NCBI RefSeq assembly: GCF_002632875.1
Contig: NZ_NJCX01000011.1
Coordinates: 62,001-126,000 of the forward strand
Length of the DNA: 64,000 nt
Direction of reading: 5' to 3'
DNA from: Xenorhabdus kozodoii
Lineage (GTDB): Bacteria; Pseudomonadota; Gammaproteobacteria; Enterobacterales; Enterobacteriaceae
The notes beneath the pieces are model-generated. The model ran no database searches. It was not told where the DNA came from and was given only the letters and a program-made list of their open reading frames with translations. This document shows, one piece after another, positions 20,430 to 33,095 of the stretch (position 1 is its first letter; every line of letters begins with the position of its first letter). The position numbers and the translations under genes were made by a program.

Positions 20430-21264
20430 TTTTATTCCATTGACCTACCGTGATACGTTCGTTACCACCATAATCCTGAAATGTGGCTATCTGTTGATAA
20501 CCTTGTTCCAAAAATAGGTTTCTGACAACGATTCCCTGTTTCCAGCCATGTTCCAATAATAACCATCCACTTGGTAACAAGAAGTGGCGAGCCTGCTCCA
20601 CAATTATCTGCAAATCTGCCATCCCATTTTGGGCAGCAATCAAGGCAGTGGCCGGTTCAAACCTGACATCTCCTTCACGCAGATGAAGGTCATGTTCATC
20701 AATATAGGGAGGATTGCTGACAATCATATCAAATTGTCTTTCCCCAACTGTAGAAAACCACTCACTTTGCAAAAAATTCACATTGTGAAAGGACAGTTTT
20801 GCAGCATTGTGTTTTGCCAATGCCACTGCATCAGGATTGATATCCACCCCGGTTATCTGGCAGTCATGTCGCTCACTTGCCAACGCCAATGCTATCGCCC
20901 CTGTCCCCGTACCGAGATCCAAAATCAGGGCTGATGAATCAGGCAGCAGTTCCAGAGCCTTTTCAACCAAACATTCCGTATCAGGACGTGGGATCAAGGT
21001 TGCTGGTGACACAGCCAGGGGCAGCGACCAAAATTCACGCTCCCCCACAATATAAGCTATCGGCTCACCTTGAATGCGACGAGCCAAAACAGCATCGAGC
21101 CGGCTGGCCGCTTCCGGGGAAATAGGCGTTTCATTAAATGCAATTAAATAAGTACGGGAACGCCCTGTTACGTATTGCAACAGGATTTCTGCATCACGCT
21201 TCGGGCTATCACTTTCAGTCAACTGCGCAGACGCATACAGGAGCCAATCTTGATAATTCATCAA
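20413..21264 (-). CDS. prmC: PrmC (HemK), release factor glutamine methyltransferase
   Basis: Encodes 283 residues. It has the class I SAM-binding block [15 protein letters not shown] (near residue 115) and catalytic NPPY (near 185). PrmC methylates the Gln of the GGQ motif of release factors RF1 and RF2. Its ATG at 21264 overlaps the prfA stop (ATGA), so enzyme and substrate are translationally coupled. A second ATG at 21261 is an equally possible start. Confidence 0.97.
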   Translation of the reverse strand: MMNYQDWLLYASAQLTESDSPKRDAEILLQYVTGRSRTYLIAFNETPISPEAASRLDAVLARRIQGEPIAYIVGEREFWSLPLAVSPATLIPRPDTECLVEKALELLPDSSALILDLGTGTGAIALALASERHDCQITGVDINPDAVALAKHNAAKLSFHNVNFLQSEWFSTVGERQFDMIVSNPPYIDEHDLHLREGDVRFEPATALIAAQNGMADLQIIVEQARHFLLPSGWLLLEHGWKQGIVVRNLFLEQGYQQIATFQDYGGNERITVGQWNKNENHS

Positions 21265-22343
21265 TCCTGCTCTGACAATGCGGATAATTGGTCTGCCTGA
21301 TATTCCGTAATGATAGGTTGGATAAGCATATCCAGTTTGCCTTCCATTACTTCTTCAAGGCGGTATAACGTTAGGTTGATACGGTGATCGGTCACGCGTC
21401 CCTGTGGGAAGTTATAGGTCCGATTGCGATCTGAACGGTCGCCAGAGCCGAGCAAGTTGCGGCGTTCAGAAGCCTCAGCTTCCTGGCGCTTTTGCATCTC
21501 AGCGGCACGAATACGCGCAGCAAGCACAGACATCGCTTTGGCTTTGTTCTTATGTTGTGAACGCTCATCCTGACACTCCACGACAATCCCGGTTGGCAGG
21601 TGGGTAATTCGAATGGCGGAGTCAGTAGTGTTGACGTGCTGCCCACCCGCGCCGGAAGAGCGGTAAGTATCAATTTTCAGATCGCCCGGACTGATTTCCG
21701 GTAATTCCGCTTCCGGGATTTCGGGCAGAATAGCGACGGTACAAGCGGAGGTATGGATACGACCCTGAGATTCGGTTTCCGGCACACGCTGAACACGATG
21801 GCCACCAGACTCAAATTTCAGGTGACCATAAACTTGTTCACCTGAAATTTTGGCAATCACTTCCTTATATCCGCCATGCTCACCCTCATTGGCGCTCATG
21901 ATCTCAACTTTCCAACGGCGGGATTCGGCATAACGGCTATACATGCGGAATAAATCGCCGGCAAATATCGCCGCTTCATCTCCCCCCGTTCCGGCACGAA
22001 CTTCGAGGAAACAGTTACGCTCATCATCCGGATCTTTTGGTAATAACAACAATTGCAGTTGCTGTTCCAACTCTTCATTACGAATTTTTGCGCTTTTGAG
22101 TTCTTCTTGCGCCATCTCCCGCATTTCGGGATCGTCAAGCATCATCTCAGCTGTTTCGATATCACCCTGAACGCTTTTCCACACTTTAAAACAGTGAGTC
22201 ACGTCGGTCAGTTGAGCATATTCCTTGGATAATGCGCGAAAACGCTCTTGATCGGCGATAACATCAGCATCACCGAGGTGAGCCAAAACTTCTTCATGGC
22301 GTTCTTGCAATGCTTCCAATTTAGCGACAATAGAAGGCTTCAT
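21261..22343 (-). CDS. prfA: PrfA, peptide chain release factor 1
   Basis: Encodes 360 residues, the standard RF1 length. It has the GAGGQHVN catalytic loop near residue 230 and the RF1 [20 protein letters not shown] block just before it. RF1 recognises UAA and UAG. It lies 35 bp downstream of hemA and overlaps prmC, forming the conserved hemA-prfA-prmC operon. Confidence 0.98.
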   Translation of the reverse strand: MKPSIVAKLEALQERHEEVLAHLGDADVIADQERFRALSKEYAQLTDVTHCFKVWKSVQGDIETAEMMLDDPEMREMAQEELKSAKIRNEELEQQLQLLLLPKDPDDERNCFLEVRAGTGGDEAAIFAGDLFRMYSRYAESRRWKVEIMSANEGEHGGYKEVIAKISGEQVYGHLKFESGGHRVQRVPETESQGRIHTSACTVAILPEIPEAELPEISPGDLKIDTYRSSGAGGQHVNTTDSAIRITHLPTGIVVECQDERSQHKNKAKAMSVLAARIRAAEMQKRQEAEASERRNLLGSGDRSDRNRTYNFPQGRVTDHRINLTLYRLEEVMEGKLDMLIQPIITEYQADQLSALSEQD

Positions 22344-22378
22344 TCGTAATATCAGACCTTATTTAGAATAGGGTTAGG

Positions 22379-23641
22379 TTAGTTATGATCCAGCCCAAGG
22401 CTGTCCCGTAATAGATTCAGGCGTTCCAAATCGCCATCACTGGCAGCCTGTTGGAGAGATTTCGTCGGTGTGTGGATCAGACGATTCGTCAATTGGTAGG
22501 TCAATTGGTTAATGATCTGCTCAGCATCAGCACCCTGTCTTATGGACATCAATGCTTTTGCCGTCATCTCAGCCCTGATTTTCTCTGCCTGTTCTCGATA
22601 TTCACGAATTGTATTAACAGCGCCTTGAGAACGCAACCAGTCCATGAAACGGCTGCTTTCTTGTTGCACAATACCTTCTGCAACAACTGCCGCCGCTTTA
22701 CGTTGGGCGAGATTTTGCTGAATGATAGCCTGTAGGTCATCTACGCTGTATAAATACACATCACTCAGTTTTTCCACGTCTGGTTCAATATCGCGAGGAA
22801 CGGCAATGTCAATCAGCAACATGGGCTGGTTGCGACGTAATTTCAACGCCCTTTCGACCATGCCCTTGCCAATGATCGGCAATGGGCTGGCTGTGGAACT
22901 AATGACAATATCAGCTTCCGCCAATCGGGTATCGATATCCGGCAGGGAAATCACTTCGGCATTGACTTCACTGGCAAGCATCTGTGCCCGTTCTTTGGTA
23001 CGATTGGCGATCATCATACGATTCACGCCGTGCTCTTTTAGGTGACGAGCGACCAGTTCAATCGTTTCCCCTGCGCCCACCAGCAGGATATTCAGTTGGG
23101 AAAGGGATTCGAAAATTTGCCGGGCAAGCGTACAGGCGGCAAATGCCACCGAAACCGCATTTGCGCCAATTTCCGTTTCTGTCCTGATCCGCTTAGCCAC
23201 CGAAAAAGATTTTTGGAATAGGCGTTCCAGTTCATTCGACAGGGATTGATAATTTTGCGATTCAGAGAAAGCCTTTTTCACCTGCCCTAAAATCTGTGGC
23301 TCCCCTAATACGAGGGAGTCGAGGCCGCTGGCGACTCGCATTAAATGGCTGACGGCTTCATTGCCTAAATACCAATAGAGACTTCCCGTCAAATCATCGG
23401 GATTAAGTTGATGATATCGGCATAGCCAATGAATTAACTGCTCTTCAAAATTATCTTGCTGTTCAACGCTGAGGTAGAGTTCCGTACGGTTACAAGTGGA
23501 CAGCACGACGCCGCCTCGCACCAGGGGTTGCCGGAGCAAGTCATCAAGCGCCAAACCTATTGTGTCAGGAGAAAAGGCCACCCGCTCACGTAAAGAAATA
23601 GGCGCTGTTTTATGGTTGATACCGAGTGCTAATAAAGTCAT
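22379..23641 (-). CDS. hemA: HemA, glutamyl-tRNA reductase
   Basis: Encodes 420 residues. The nucleophilic cysteine sits in [12 protein letters not shown] (Cys50). The NADPH-binding block [17 protein letters not shown] lies near residue 190 and [13 protein letters not shown] near 285. HemA makes glutamate 1-semialdehyde, the first committed step of tetrapyrrole synthesis. It is divergent from lolB, with a shared promoter region of about 300 bp, as in E. coli. Confidence 0.97.
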   Translation of the reverse strand: MTLLALGINHKTAPISLRERVAFSPDTIGLALDDLLRQPLVRGGVVLSTCNRTELYLSVEQQDNFEEQLIHWLCRYHQLNPDDLTGSLYWYLGNEAVSHLMRVASGLDSLVLGEPQILGQVKKAFSESQNYQSLSNELERLFQKSFSVAKRIRTETEIGANAVSVAFAACTLARQIFESLSQLNILLVGAGETIELVARHLKEHGVNRMMIANRTKERAQMLASEVNAEVISLPDIDTRLAEADIVISSTASPLPIIGKGMVERALKLRRNQPMLLIDIAVPRDIEPDVEKLSDVYLYSVDDLQAIIQQNLAQRKAAAVVAEGIVQQESSRFMDWLRSQGAVNTIREYREQAEKIRAEMTAKALMSIRQGADAEQIINQLTYQLTNRLIHTPTKSLQQAASDGDLERLNLLRDSLGLDHN

Positions 23642-23937
23642 CTTAACTGCATTGAGTTATCACCGGAGGCAAGATTATGATGATATCGATAATTATTCTC
23701 ATAAACTCACACCCTTCATAAGGACTCTCATTGGCCGTGCATTCTACTTGATGCATTAGTTCAATAAAAGTCAATCGGATGATCTTGCGATAATTTATTG
23801 GAGAATTCTTTGCAAACTTTCGCTAAATTACGCCCTTAATTATAGGCTTGGGTCGCACACTTTACGTTTTCATCTTTAAATATGCCATATTTATAATCGA
23901 CAGAATGCCAAATTCTCTTACCACCAAGGGTTACCCT

Positions 23938-24554
23938 ATGAAAATATCTGCTTTTTTTCGCTTACTTCCCCTCTGCGGTGTTTTACTGACTGCCTGTACA
24001 GTCACACAACCTCCTACCGGCACAGGATCAGCGGATACACCACAATGGCACGCCCGTGAACAGCAACTGCAAAAATTGGCGCATTACCAAACCCGCGGCT
24101 CTTTCGCTTATCTGGCGGATGAAAAAAAAGTGTACGCCCGGTTTTTCTGGCAACAATATTCGCCTGATAATTATAAATTACTGCTGCTCAACCCACTGGG
24201 AACCACAGAATTGGAATTATTCGTCGAACCCAATCTGATCCAAATCACTGACAATAGCGGTAAAAAATACCTCAGCGATAAACCTGAATCTTTAATTTAC
24301 CAACTGACTAATATGCATATTCCTCTGGACAATTTAAAAAGCTGGATTATCGGCCTGCCTGGCAGTGCCAAAGATTTCCAGTTGGATGCAAATTATCTGC
24401 TTAAATCCGTAAGTGACAAAAAAAAGGGTGACGTTTGGCGAGTCAATTATCAAGGTTACGATACATCAACCACGCCAGCTTTACCCATTCGACTGGAGCT
24501 TACGCAAGGAAACAACCGCATAAAATTAAAAATGGATAACTGGACGATTCAATA

Positions 24555-24555
<1 letters not shown>
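23938..24555 (+). CDS. lolB: LolB, outer-membrane lipoprotein insertion protein
   Basis: Encodes 205 residues from the ATG at 23938 ([20 protein letters not shown]), which has AAGGG seven bases upstream; the frame is open back to 23848 but the extra segment is not a signal peptide. The lipobox is LLTAC (Cys20). LolB receives lipoproteins from LolA and inserts them in the outer membrane. The stop overlaps the ispE start (TAATG), the normal lolB-ispE coupling. Confidence 0.95.
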
Positions 24556-26467
<1,912 letters not shown>

Positions 26468-26532
26468 TATTTAGGTTTTCGCGCAGATATTAGGCGTTAA
26501 CTTATTCAAGTGATTAAATAAGCCATTGCTTG

Positions 26533-26570
26533 AAAACCCCGTTGCTGTATCCGCAGCAGCGGGGTTTTTT
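26533..26570 (+). terminator. Intrinsic terminator after prs
   Basis: AACCCCGTTGCTG pairs with GCAGCAGCGGGGTT (one G-U pair) followed by six T. The roughly 700 bp between this and the first lipase are AT-rich and hold no gene I can support. Confidence 0.88.
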
Positions 26571-27270
26571 GTTTATTTTATATACATTGTTAATGTTTTC
26601 ACACTAAAGAAATAACCTCTATAAATATTTCCATAAATTAAATATTTAATTTTATCAAAAAGTTACCTATAGACAGTGAATTTTATTCAACAAGATAATA
26701 TGGTTGTTTTATACGCAATCCAAAATGAATTTTTTACAACCCATACCATCCATCTGGTACGTCCAGTTTCCAAATTTCCTCACTACACTGGTGTCATTAA
26801 ATGGTTACTGCTAATCTATCGCCGCTTAATAACAGCAGGTTATAGCGCTTGTCGTCACACAGTGGCATTGGAAAAAATTAACTATTTCCTTCCTGAAAAA
26901 ATAAATAATTTTAATGATATGGCGACCAATATCTGGAAATGAAAGGAATGACTTTTTTTAATCTTAATCTAGCCAGGGCAGGTTTTCAGTTGGTTTTTTA
27001 TACACATATTTAAAATTTGGGCATTTTAGATCACATTATATACAAAAAATTCACATCAATATGGCCGTTTAATCACAACGAACCATAATTAATCGTAGAC
27101 AGCCGCTATCAATAAGTTAGCTGTCTTATATGGGTTTATTTCAATATTAAACATATCGACAACCCTCACGCTGGCAAGGAAGGGTTAAGGGATTTTTTTG
27201 TCCAAAAATCAGTCCCTACAAGGGCGATGTGTTGGTTAATAACAAAAACGACTTTTTAAGGAGAGTGCCA

Positions 27271-29277
27271 ATGAAAAAGGCATTTTTATTCACACCTGCA
27301 CTGTTAGCGCTTTCAATCAGTGCCATTTCTAATGCCCATGCTTATAGCCAGGTTTGTGTTTTTGGTGATAGTTTGAGTGATGGCGGGAATAACGGACGTT
27401 ATACAACAGATGGGGCTACCAGCCAGTTATATGATGAGTATTTTTCCCAATACATTACTGGCTCTGTGCCAAGACCTTCCAAGGAGGGTGGCACTAATTA
27501 TGCGCAAGGGGGTGCGACTGCCCTTGAATATAAACCAGGTGGCGCGAATACCCAGACTCAGGTAGATACCTATCTTAAAACCCATAATAGGAAAGCGGCC
27601 TCCAACTGTATCTATATTCATTGGGTGGGGGGGAATGACCTTGCCAAGGCTTTGCGAGATGGTCAAGTCGCCCTGAAAACGACAAAAGATCCAGACGAAG
27701 GGCAAAAAGCTGCCCTTGGCACCGTCAACACCAGCGCTACCGCCGCGGCCAATCAAATCAATACTCTCATTGATGCAGGCGCAGGGCTGGTTATCGCGCC
27801 AACTGTCCCTGACGTTGGCACAACCCCCCTGCTTTTGGATGGCTTAATAAGGGCAGGGTTGGAAGGGAAAGGCGTTCCTGAAAACACCATTGATGGTGTT
27901 TTACAAGAAGTTCATGTAAAACTTAATCAACATGAACTTCCCAATGTTCAGGCTCGCGATATTGCCCTAAAAACAGTGTTTCATTCATTAGCACAAGAAG
28001 GTGCAAAAATGATCCCAGGGGCTTCTGCGCAACAAATTGAAAAAGAGCTGACGGAGCAATATGAAAAAGTCAGCAAAGATGCCACTGCGCTCACCAATCT
28101 CTATAACCAACTGGTAGACGAGAAAATCAGCCAAAAAAACGGCAACATCTTGCGTGCCGATATCAATGGTTTGCTGCATGAAGTGATCGCCAATCCATTG
28201 ATGTATGGCATCCAAAATACATTAGGTTATTCCTGTGCATTAAATGTGGACGCCGATAACGAGAAATGTTCCATCCACGATCCAGGATTTACTAAAGACA
28301 AAAAGTTTTTATTCGCTGACCTCTTGCACCCAACCCCGTTGGGACATGAAATAATGGGCCAATACATTACCTCTATCTATATTGCCCCATCACAAGTCAT
28401 GACACTGACCCAGGCCAACCGTGCGCCCGTTAAAAGCGCCCTCTCTTCCCTTGATGGTCACCTGCAACAACTGCGCAATGGCAGCAATGAACAGGGCAAA
28501 GTGGGTATCTTTGGGGGCTATACTGGCAACCAAGATAAAACCTTCACGCTGGGTAGCGATTACCAGTTGCTAGATAATGTGCTATTGGGCGCAATGTATT
28601 CTCGCTATAAAGAAGAACGCTCACCCATTACTGATTTTTCTTATTCAGGCAATGGCCATGTGCTGACCGCATATACATTGTGGAACTACTACAATAATGG
28701 TTGGTTAAGCGGTGACATTCACTATTCACGCACCAACTATGACAGCCTGACCCGGACTATCCAGCTTGGACAAGCTACACGCCGGGAAACGGGTTCAACC
28801 ACAGGTAAACAGTGGGGAGCACGCATTACCGCAGGTTGGGATATCCCTGTCACTCACTCTCTGACCACCAGCCCAATCATCCAGTATGCCTGGGATAAGG
28901 GTGAAGTCGATAGCTACCATGAATCCGGTAACAGTAGCTCTTCCATGAATTTTGGCGACCAAAACTACACTTCCAAAGTTGGAACCTTGGGCTGGCGAGT
29001 CGATACTCAGCTAGGCCGTTTCAATCCTTATGCCTCTGTTCAGTTCAATCACCAATTTGGTGATACCAGTCACAAACTGAGCGGTTCTATCCACTCCACC
29101 AACACCGAGTTTGTACAAGAAAGCGGCAAACAGAACACCAACTGGCGTCAATATACTGTCGGTGTGAACGCAAACTTCCTCAACAACCTGCGTGGGTTTG
29201 CTTCCGTCACCCGTAATGACGGTAATACTCAGGATCCTAGCTACAATTTCAGCTTGGGTATCAACGCCAGTTTTTAA
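27271..29277 (+). CDS. GDSL-family autotransporter lipase/esterase, copy 1
   Basis: Encodes 668 residues from the ATG at 27271, with AAGGAG upstream and a signal peptide ending NAHA. GDSL catalytic blocks are all present: FGDSLSDGG (Ser34), GGTNYAQGGATA, VGGNDL near residue 122 and DLLHPTPLGHE (Asp350, His353). From about residue 410 a C-terminal autotransporter beta-barrel follows (KVGIFGGYTGNQDKTFTLG, final residue Phe). This is the EstA/Lip-1 type V secretion layout, giving a surface-bound or released esterase. A lipase of this kind occurs in X. nematophila (XlpA) and Photorhabdus (Lip-1); orthology is not proven. The passenger has an extra helical, charged insert around residues 190-310. 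Confidence 0.92.
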   Translation: MKKAFLFTPALLALSISAISNAHAYSQVCVFGDSLSDGGNNGRYTTDGATSQLYDEYFSQYITGSVPRPSKEGGTNYAQGGATALEYKPGGANTQTQVDTYLKTHNRKAASNCIYIHWVGGNDLAKALRDGQVALKTTKDPDEGQKAALGTVNTSATAAANQINTLIDAGAGLVIAPTVPDVGTTPLLLDGLIRAGLEGKGVPENTIDGVLQEVHVKLNQHELPNVQARDIALKTVFHSLAQEGAKMIPGASAQQIEKELTEQYEKVSKDATALTNLYNQLVDEKISQKNGNILRADINGLLHEVIANPLMYGIQNTLGYSCALNVDADNEKCSIHDPGFTKDKKFLFADLLHPTPLGHEIMGQYITSIYIAPSQVMTLTQANRAPVKSALSSLDGHLQQLRNGSNEQGKVGIFGGYTGNQDKTFTLGSDYQLLDNVLLGAMYSRYKEERSPITDFSYSGNGHVLTAYTLWNYYNNGWLSGDIHYSRTNYDSLTRTIQLGQATRRETGSTTGKQWGARITAGWDIPVTHSLTTSPIIQYAWDKGEVDSYHESGNSSSSMNFGDQNYTSKVGTLGWRVDTQLGRFNPYASVQFNHQFGDTSHKLSGSIHSTNTEFVQESGKQNTNWRQYTVGVNANFLNNLRGFASVTRNDGNTQDPSYNFSLGINASF

Positions 29278-29339
29278 TTCTGTCTAAATAAATCGATATC
29301 AATAAGCGATCGACAACAGAAAAAAGCGCTGAACTAGGG

Positions 29340-29377
29340 ACGCAAGGCAATACATGTTACTGCCTTGCGTTTTTTTA
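29340..29377 (+). terminator. Intrinsic terminator between the two lipase genes
   Basis: Arms ACGCAAGGCA / TGCCTTGCGT followed by seven T, 63 bp after the first lipase. The paralogues are therefore likely separate transcription units. Confidence 0.88.
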
Positions 29378-29567
29378 ATAGTTATTCAGCACAATCACCC
29401 CCCTGTTAATATTTCGTTTAATTTTTGTATATGCAGATGAAAGTAGTATCGAACTGAAATAATCAAAAACCAGCCATCAACCGAAGAGAAAAATGAGCAA
29501 ATGCTCTTTAGATCAAAGATCTGTTGGCTGGTATGCAAATAATGCGCTGTTTTTTCAGGAGAACTAC

Positions 29568-31553
29568 ATGAAGAAAACAACCTTTTTCGTATCCGCCACG
29601 ACAGCATTACTCGTTAGCCTCATCACAAACCCCTCTTATGCCTATAATAATATGTATGTTTTTGGGGATAGCTTGAGTGATGGTGGAAACCTCGGAAGAT
29701 TCACAACCGATGGGGAAAAAAGTGAACTCTATGATGAATATCTGGCTCACGACCTCACTGGCAAGAAACTGCTGCCGTCTAATAACGGCGGAACCAATTA
29801 TGCGAAGGGAGGTGCGACAGCTAACGGTTCCGGGGATCCATTTTGGGACTATGTGGCAGGTACAACACAAAAACAACTCGATAGTTATTTGCAAGCACAC
29901 GATGGGCGTGCTGATCCCAATGGGGTATACATACATTGGGTGGGAGGCAATGATGTCAAGGACGCTTTGGAAGAGGTCGCAAAAGGTAATAAAGAAGCAG
30001 CGCAAGGCATTATCAATGATAGCGCCACCGCCTCGGCATCACAGGTTAATCAACTCATCAAAGCGGGCGCAGGATTGATTATTGTTCCTAATGTTCCCGA
30101 TGTGGGTAGCACCCCCGGAATTGTCGAAAAGGTGATTGAGGGCGCTTTAAAAAAAAATCAAGTATCTTCTGACAAGATTAAGCAAATTTTGCAGCAAGTG
30201 CATGAGGCCATCGACAAATACCCAACACCGAATGCCGAAAGTCGGGACAAAATTATCCAGGGCGTTTTTGACAAGATTGGTCAAGAGGCTTCCCCCCAAG
30301 ATCCAGAAAAAGCCAAAGAAATTTCTCGCCAGTTGCTTGATGCCTATAATAATACCAGCAAAACCGCTTCCCAATATTCCGACGAATTTAACCAGAAAGA
30401 AGAAGAGCAATTCATTGACGGTAATATCCTGCGTGCCGATGTCAGTAAACTCTTACGGGAAGTTATTGAGAATCCAACCATTTATGGTATTTCTAATACC
30501 CTTGGTTATGCCTGTTCACAAGGCAGGTTAGCTGCTGCGTGTTCTTCTTCTGATCCTGACTTTGATAAAAGCCAGCCATACCTGTTTTCTGATAGTCTTC
30601 ACCCGACACCCGATGCACACAAAGTCATCGGCCAGTACATTATGTCGATCTACAACGCCCCTTTCCTGGTTATGGCGTTGAACCATATCAACCGAACACC
30701 GGTCACAATGGCGCTTAGCTCACTTGACGGTCACCTGCAACAACTTCGCAATAACCGTACTGCCCAAGGTAAGGTTGGCGTATTCGGCGGTTATACCGGT
30801 AACCATAATAATACCTTCACATTAGGCAGCGATTATCAACTGACGGATAACTTGCTCCTGGGCGCAACAATTTCACGTTATAAAGCTGAACAAGATGTCA
30901 CGTCTAATTTTAATTATGCCTCGACGGGTCATGTCATCACAGGATATACGCTATGGAATTACTATGGCAATGGATGGCTGAGCGGCGATATCCATTATTC
31001 ACGCACCAATTACGACAATCTGTCACGCTCCATCCAGCTTGGTCAGGCCACACGCAGGGAATCAGGTTCAACCATGGGGAGACAATGGGGTTGGCGGGTT
31101 ACGGCAGGCTGGAATATCCCTGTTACGCATTACCTGTCCACCAGCCCAATCATCCAATATGCCTGGGACAAAGGACGTGTTGATGGTTATCGTGAAACGG
31201 GTGACAACAGTACATCCATGCATTTTAGCGATCAAAACTATCATTCCAAAATTGGTTCAGTGGGTTGGCGGGTGGATACACAATTAGGGCGTTTCAATCC
31301 TTATGCCTCTATCCTGCTCAACCATCAATTTGATGATGAAAGCTACACACTTCGCAGTGCGATCAATTCAACTAAAACCAGTTTCGTCCAACCGGGAGAA
31401 AAACAGGCGAGAAATAGCGTCCGATACACGCTTGGGGTTAATGCCAACCTGACCAATGATTTTCACGCATTTGCGGCGGTATCACATGAAAAAAATGATA
31501 ATGAATCGAATCATGACTACAACTTCAATCTCGGTTTCAATGTCAGCTTTTAA
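29568..31553 (+). CDS. GDSL-family autotransporter lipase/esterase, copy 2
   Basis: Encodes 661 residues from the ATG at 29568, preceded by AGGAG; signal peptide ends SYA at residue 25. Same architecture as copy 1: FGDSLSDGG (Ser35), GGTNYAKGGATA, VGGNDV, DSLHPTPDAHK and a C-terminal beta-barrel ending in Phe. The barrel is highly similar to copy 1 (for example SSLDGHLQQLRN and TSPIIQYAWDKG are shared), while the passenger between the Gly and Asn blocks and the His block has diverged. This suggests tandem duplication followed by change in substrate range. Confidence 0.92.
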   Translation: MKKTTFFVSATTALLVSLITNPSYAYNNMYVFGDSLSDGGNLGRFTTDGEKSELYDEYLAHDLTGKKLLPSNNGGTNYAKGGATANGSGDPFWDYVAGTTQKQLDSYLQAHDGRADPNGVYIHWVGGNDVKDALEEVAKGNKEAAQGIINDSATASASQVNQLIKAGAGLIIVPNVPDVGSTPGIVEKVIEGALKKNQVSSDKIKQILQQVHEAIDKYPTPNAESRDKIIQGVFDKIGQEASPQDPEKAKEISRQLLDAYNNTSKTASQYSDEFNQKEEEQFIDGNILRADVSKLLREVIENPTIYGISNTLGYACSQGRLAAACSSSDPDFDKSQPYLFSDSLHPTPDAHKVIGQYIMSIYNAPFLVMALNHINRTPVTMALSSLDGHLQQLRNNRTAQGKVGVFGGYTGNHNNTFTLGSDYQLTDNLLLGATISRYKAEQDVTSNFNYASTGHVITGYTLWNYYGNGWLSGDIHYSRTNYDNLSRSIQLGQATRRESGSTMGRQWGWRVTAGWNIPVTHYLSTSPIIQYAWDKGRVDGYRETGDNSTSMHFSDQNYHSKIGSVGWRVDTQLGRFNPYASILLNHQFDDESYTLRSAINSTKTSFVQPGEKQARNSVRYTLGVNANLTNDFHAFAAVSHEKNDNESNHDYNFNLGFNVSF

Positions 31554-31580
31554 TATACCGCTCATTTAACAAACCAAGAT

Positions 31581-31602
31581 AAGGCGGCAACTATGCCGCC
31601 TT
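31581..31602. terminator. Hairpin between lipase copy 2 and ychH
   Basis: Perfect 9-bp arms AAGGCGGCA / TGCCGCCTT with a 4-base loop between convergent genes; T tract is weak, so termination efficiency is uncertain. Confidence 0.6.
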
Positions 31603-31634
31603 ACCTAAACTCTCTGGCTGCTAACCTAAAATAA

Positions 31635-31910
31635 TCACGGATGTCGATGTTTTTTACGGCAATAACGTTCATCGTAATTCTTCAGCCACCAATATTTATC
31701 AGTCACCTGTTCCCGGCCGCCAATGCTGGCCCCTACCAACCAAATAAATGCGCCGATAAACAGCACCATTAATGAGAGGCTTGTCAAAAATTCAGAGAGA
31801 CCAAAATTGAAGATATGACTAAGCAATACATAAGCCAGACTAATAAGCATTGCCGCCATTCCCATTCCCATGAGAATATTGCCAAAAATAAACGCCTTTT
31901 TACTCTTCAT
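31635..31910 (-). CDS. ychH: YchH, stress-associated inner-membrane protein
   Basis: Encodes 91 residues from the ATG at 31910, six bases after a perfect GGAGG. Two hydrophobic segments (about 8-32 and 42-64) and the C-terminal GGREQVTDKYWWLKNYDERY match E. coli YchH. In E. coli it is induced by peroxide and other stress and lies divergent to pth, as here. Confidence 0.88.
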   Translation of the reverse strand: MKSKKAFIFGNILMGMGMAAMLISLAYVLLSHIFNFGLSEFLTSLSLMVLFIGAFIWLVGASIGGREQVTDKYWWLKNYDERYCRKKHRHP

Positions 31911-32242
31911 AACCAACCTCCAATACTTTTTGTGAACGCCAATTTGCTAATAAAACGAACGCAAAAGCACGAAAGCAGATATCTCCTTTAGTATTAATTA
32001 TAGCCTTATCATATAAAAGGTTATTGCGGTAGTGATCACAAACCGTACAAATTTAAACCTAATTTTTTACGTTCCATCAAAATAATATTTGTTAAAAGAA
32101 TATATTGACCAAATACAAGCAAAAAAACAGTCCACGTAATTCGGGTTAATGCGTCCGATAAAACCCATCAATTGCCAGATAAAGGCATAATCCATTTTGT
32201 ACTCAAGCCTTGAGATAGGTAAACTAATCTCCTTTTTTGTTC

Positions 32243-32369
32243 TATACCCTATGGATTTCAAAATGCAGCGCGGCGGCAAGGGAATGAATCCCCAGGAGCA
32301 TAGATAACTCTGTGACTGGGGTGAATGAGCGCAGCCAACAAAGCGGCAACTTGAAAGACGACGGGTATA
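32243..32369. repeat. 127-bp palindromic interspersed repeat (family 2)
   Basis: Ends TATACCC / GGGTATA form a terminal inverted repeat, extended inward by TTTCAA / TTGAAA. An inner imperfect hairpin is built on CCCCAG / CTGGGG. One end (TATACCCGTCGTCTTTCAAG on the minus strand) nearly equals the end of the 105-bp repeats elsewhere in the window. It lies 23 bp before the pth start, so it probably occupies the pth leader or promoter. A 141-codon minus-strand frame crossing it is not a gene. Confidence 0.75.
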
Positions 32370-32392
32370 CTGCCAATAAGCGAAATTAAACC

Positions 32393-32983
32393 GTGAGTAA
32401 CATAAAATTAATCGTTGGCCTGGCAAACCCGGGTGCTGAATATGCACAGACCAGACACAATGCCGGAGCCTGGTTTGTCGATTTGTTAGCACAACGCCAC
32501 AACCAACCCCTGAAAGAAGAGAGTAAATTTTTCGGTTATACCGCCCGTATCAACATTCATGGGCAGGATATTCGTTTACTCGTACCCACGACTTTTATGA
32601 ACCTCAGCGGTAAAGCTGTCCTTGCCCTTGCCGGGTTTTATCGTATCCAGCCGGATGAAATCTTGGTTGCACATGATGAGTTAGATCTACCGCCTGGCAT
32701 AGTGAAAATGAAACTCGGTGGCAGCAATGGCGGCCATAATGGTCTTAAAGATATTCAGAACAAACTCGGTAATAACCCTCATTTTCATCGCCTGCGTATC
32801 GGGATTGGTCATCCTGGCGACAAAAACAAGGTCGTGGGTTTCGTCCTCGGCAAGCCCCCTGCCAGTGAACAAAAACTGATTGACGATGCGATAGATGAGG
32901 CATTGCGCTGTACCGACATCCTCATTAAAGAGGGAATGAATAAGGCAATTAACCGTCTGCATGCATTTAAAGCCAGCGCCTGA
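32393..32983 (+). CDS. pth: Pth, peptidyl-tRNA hydrolase
   Basis: Encodes 196 residues from a GTG start ([20 protein letters not shown]). Catalytic and substrate residues are visible: His in [11 protein letters not shown] (near residue 22), Asn in FMNLSG (near 70), Asp in HDELDLPPG (near 95) and Asn in GGHNGLKDI (near 116). It cleaves peptidyl-tRNA released from stalled ribosomes. The ribosome binding site is weak. ychF follows after 112 bp. Confidence 0.97.
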   Translation: MSNIKLIVGLANPGAEYAQTRHNAGAWFVDLLAQRHNQPLKEESKFFGYTARINIHGQDIRLLVPTTFMNLSGKAVLALAGFYRIQPDEILVAHDELDLPPGIVKMKLGGSNGGHNGLKDIQNKLGNNPHFHRLRIGIGHPGDKNKVVGFVLGKPPASEQKLIDDAIDEALRCTDILIKEGMNKAINRLHAFKASA

Positions 32984-33017
32984 CTGGGGAGTGCATGGCG
33001 CATCGGGCTATTGCGTG

Positions 33018-33023
33018 TATAAT
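33018..33023 (+). promoter_or_regulatory. Candidate -10 element for ychF
   Basis: A perfect TATAAT lies 72 bp before the ychF ATG, but the -35 position (ATGGCG) is poor. This is a suggestion only. Confidence 0.4.
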
Positions 33024-33095
33024 AGCGCCAATTTTGTAAACTCACCGACAAGCCCATTACTTGTTGGTTTATACGTGATTTAAGGTGATAAATAT

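Noticed and set aside
26676..26942. 88-codon frame starting with GTG between prs and the first lipase
   Set aside because: No ribosome binding site, no recognisable motif, and unusual composition; not enough to call a gene.
27271..29277. Naming the first lipase xlpA
   Set aside because: Family and likely genus fit, but two paralogues are present and orthology cannot be settled without alignment.
32067..32492. 141-codon minus-strand frame upstream of and into pth
   Set aside because: It crosses the palindromic family 2 repeat and the start of pth and has no ribosome binding site or recognisable domain.
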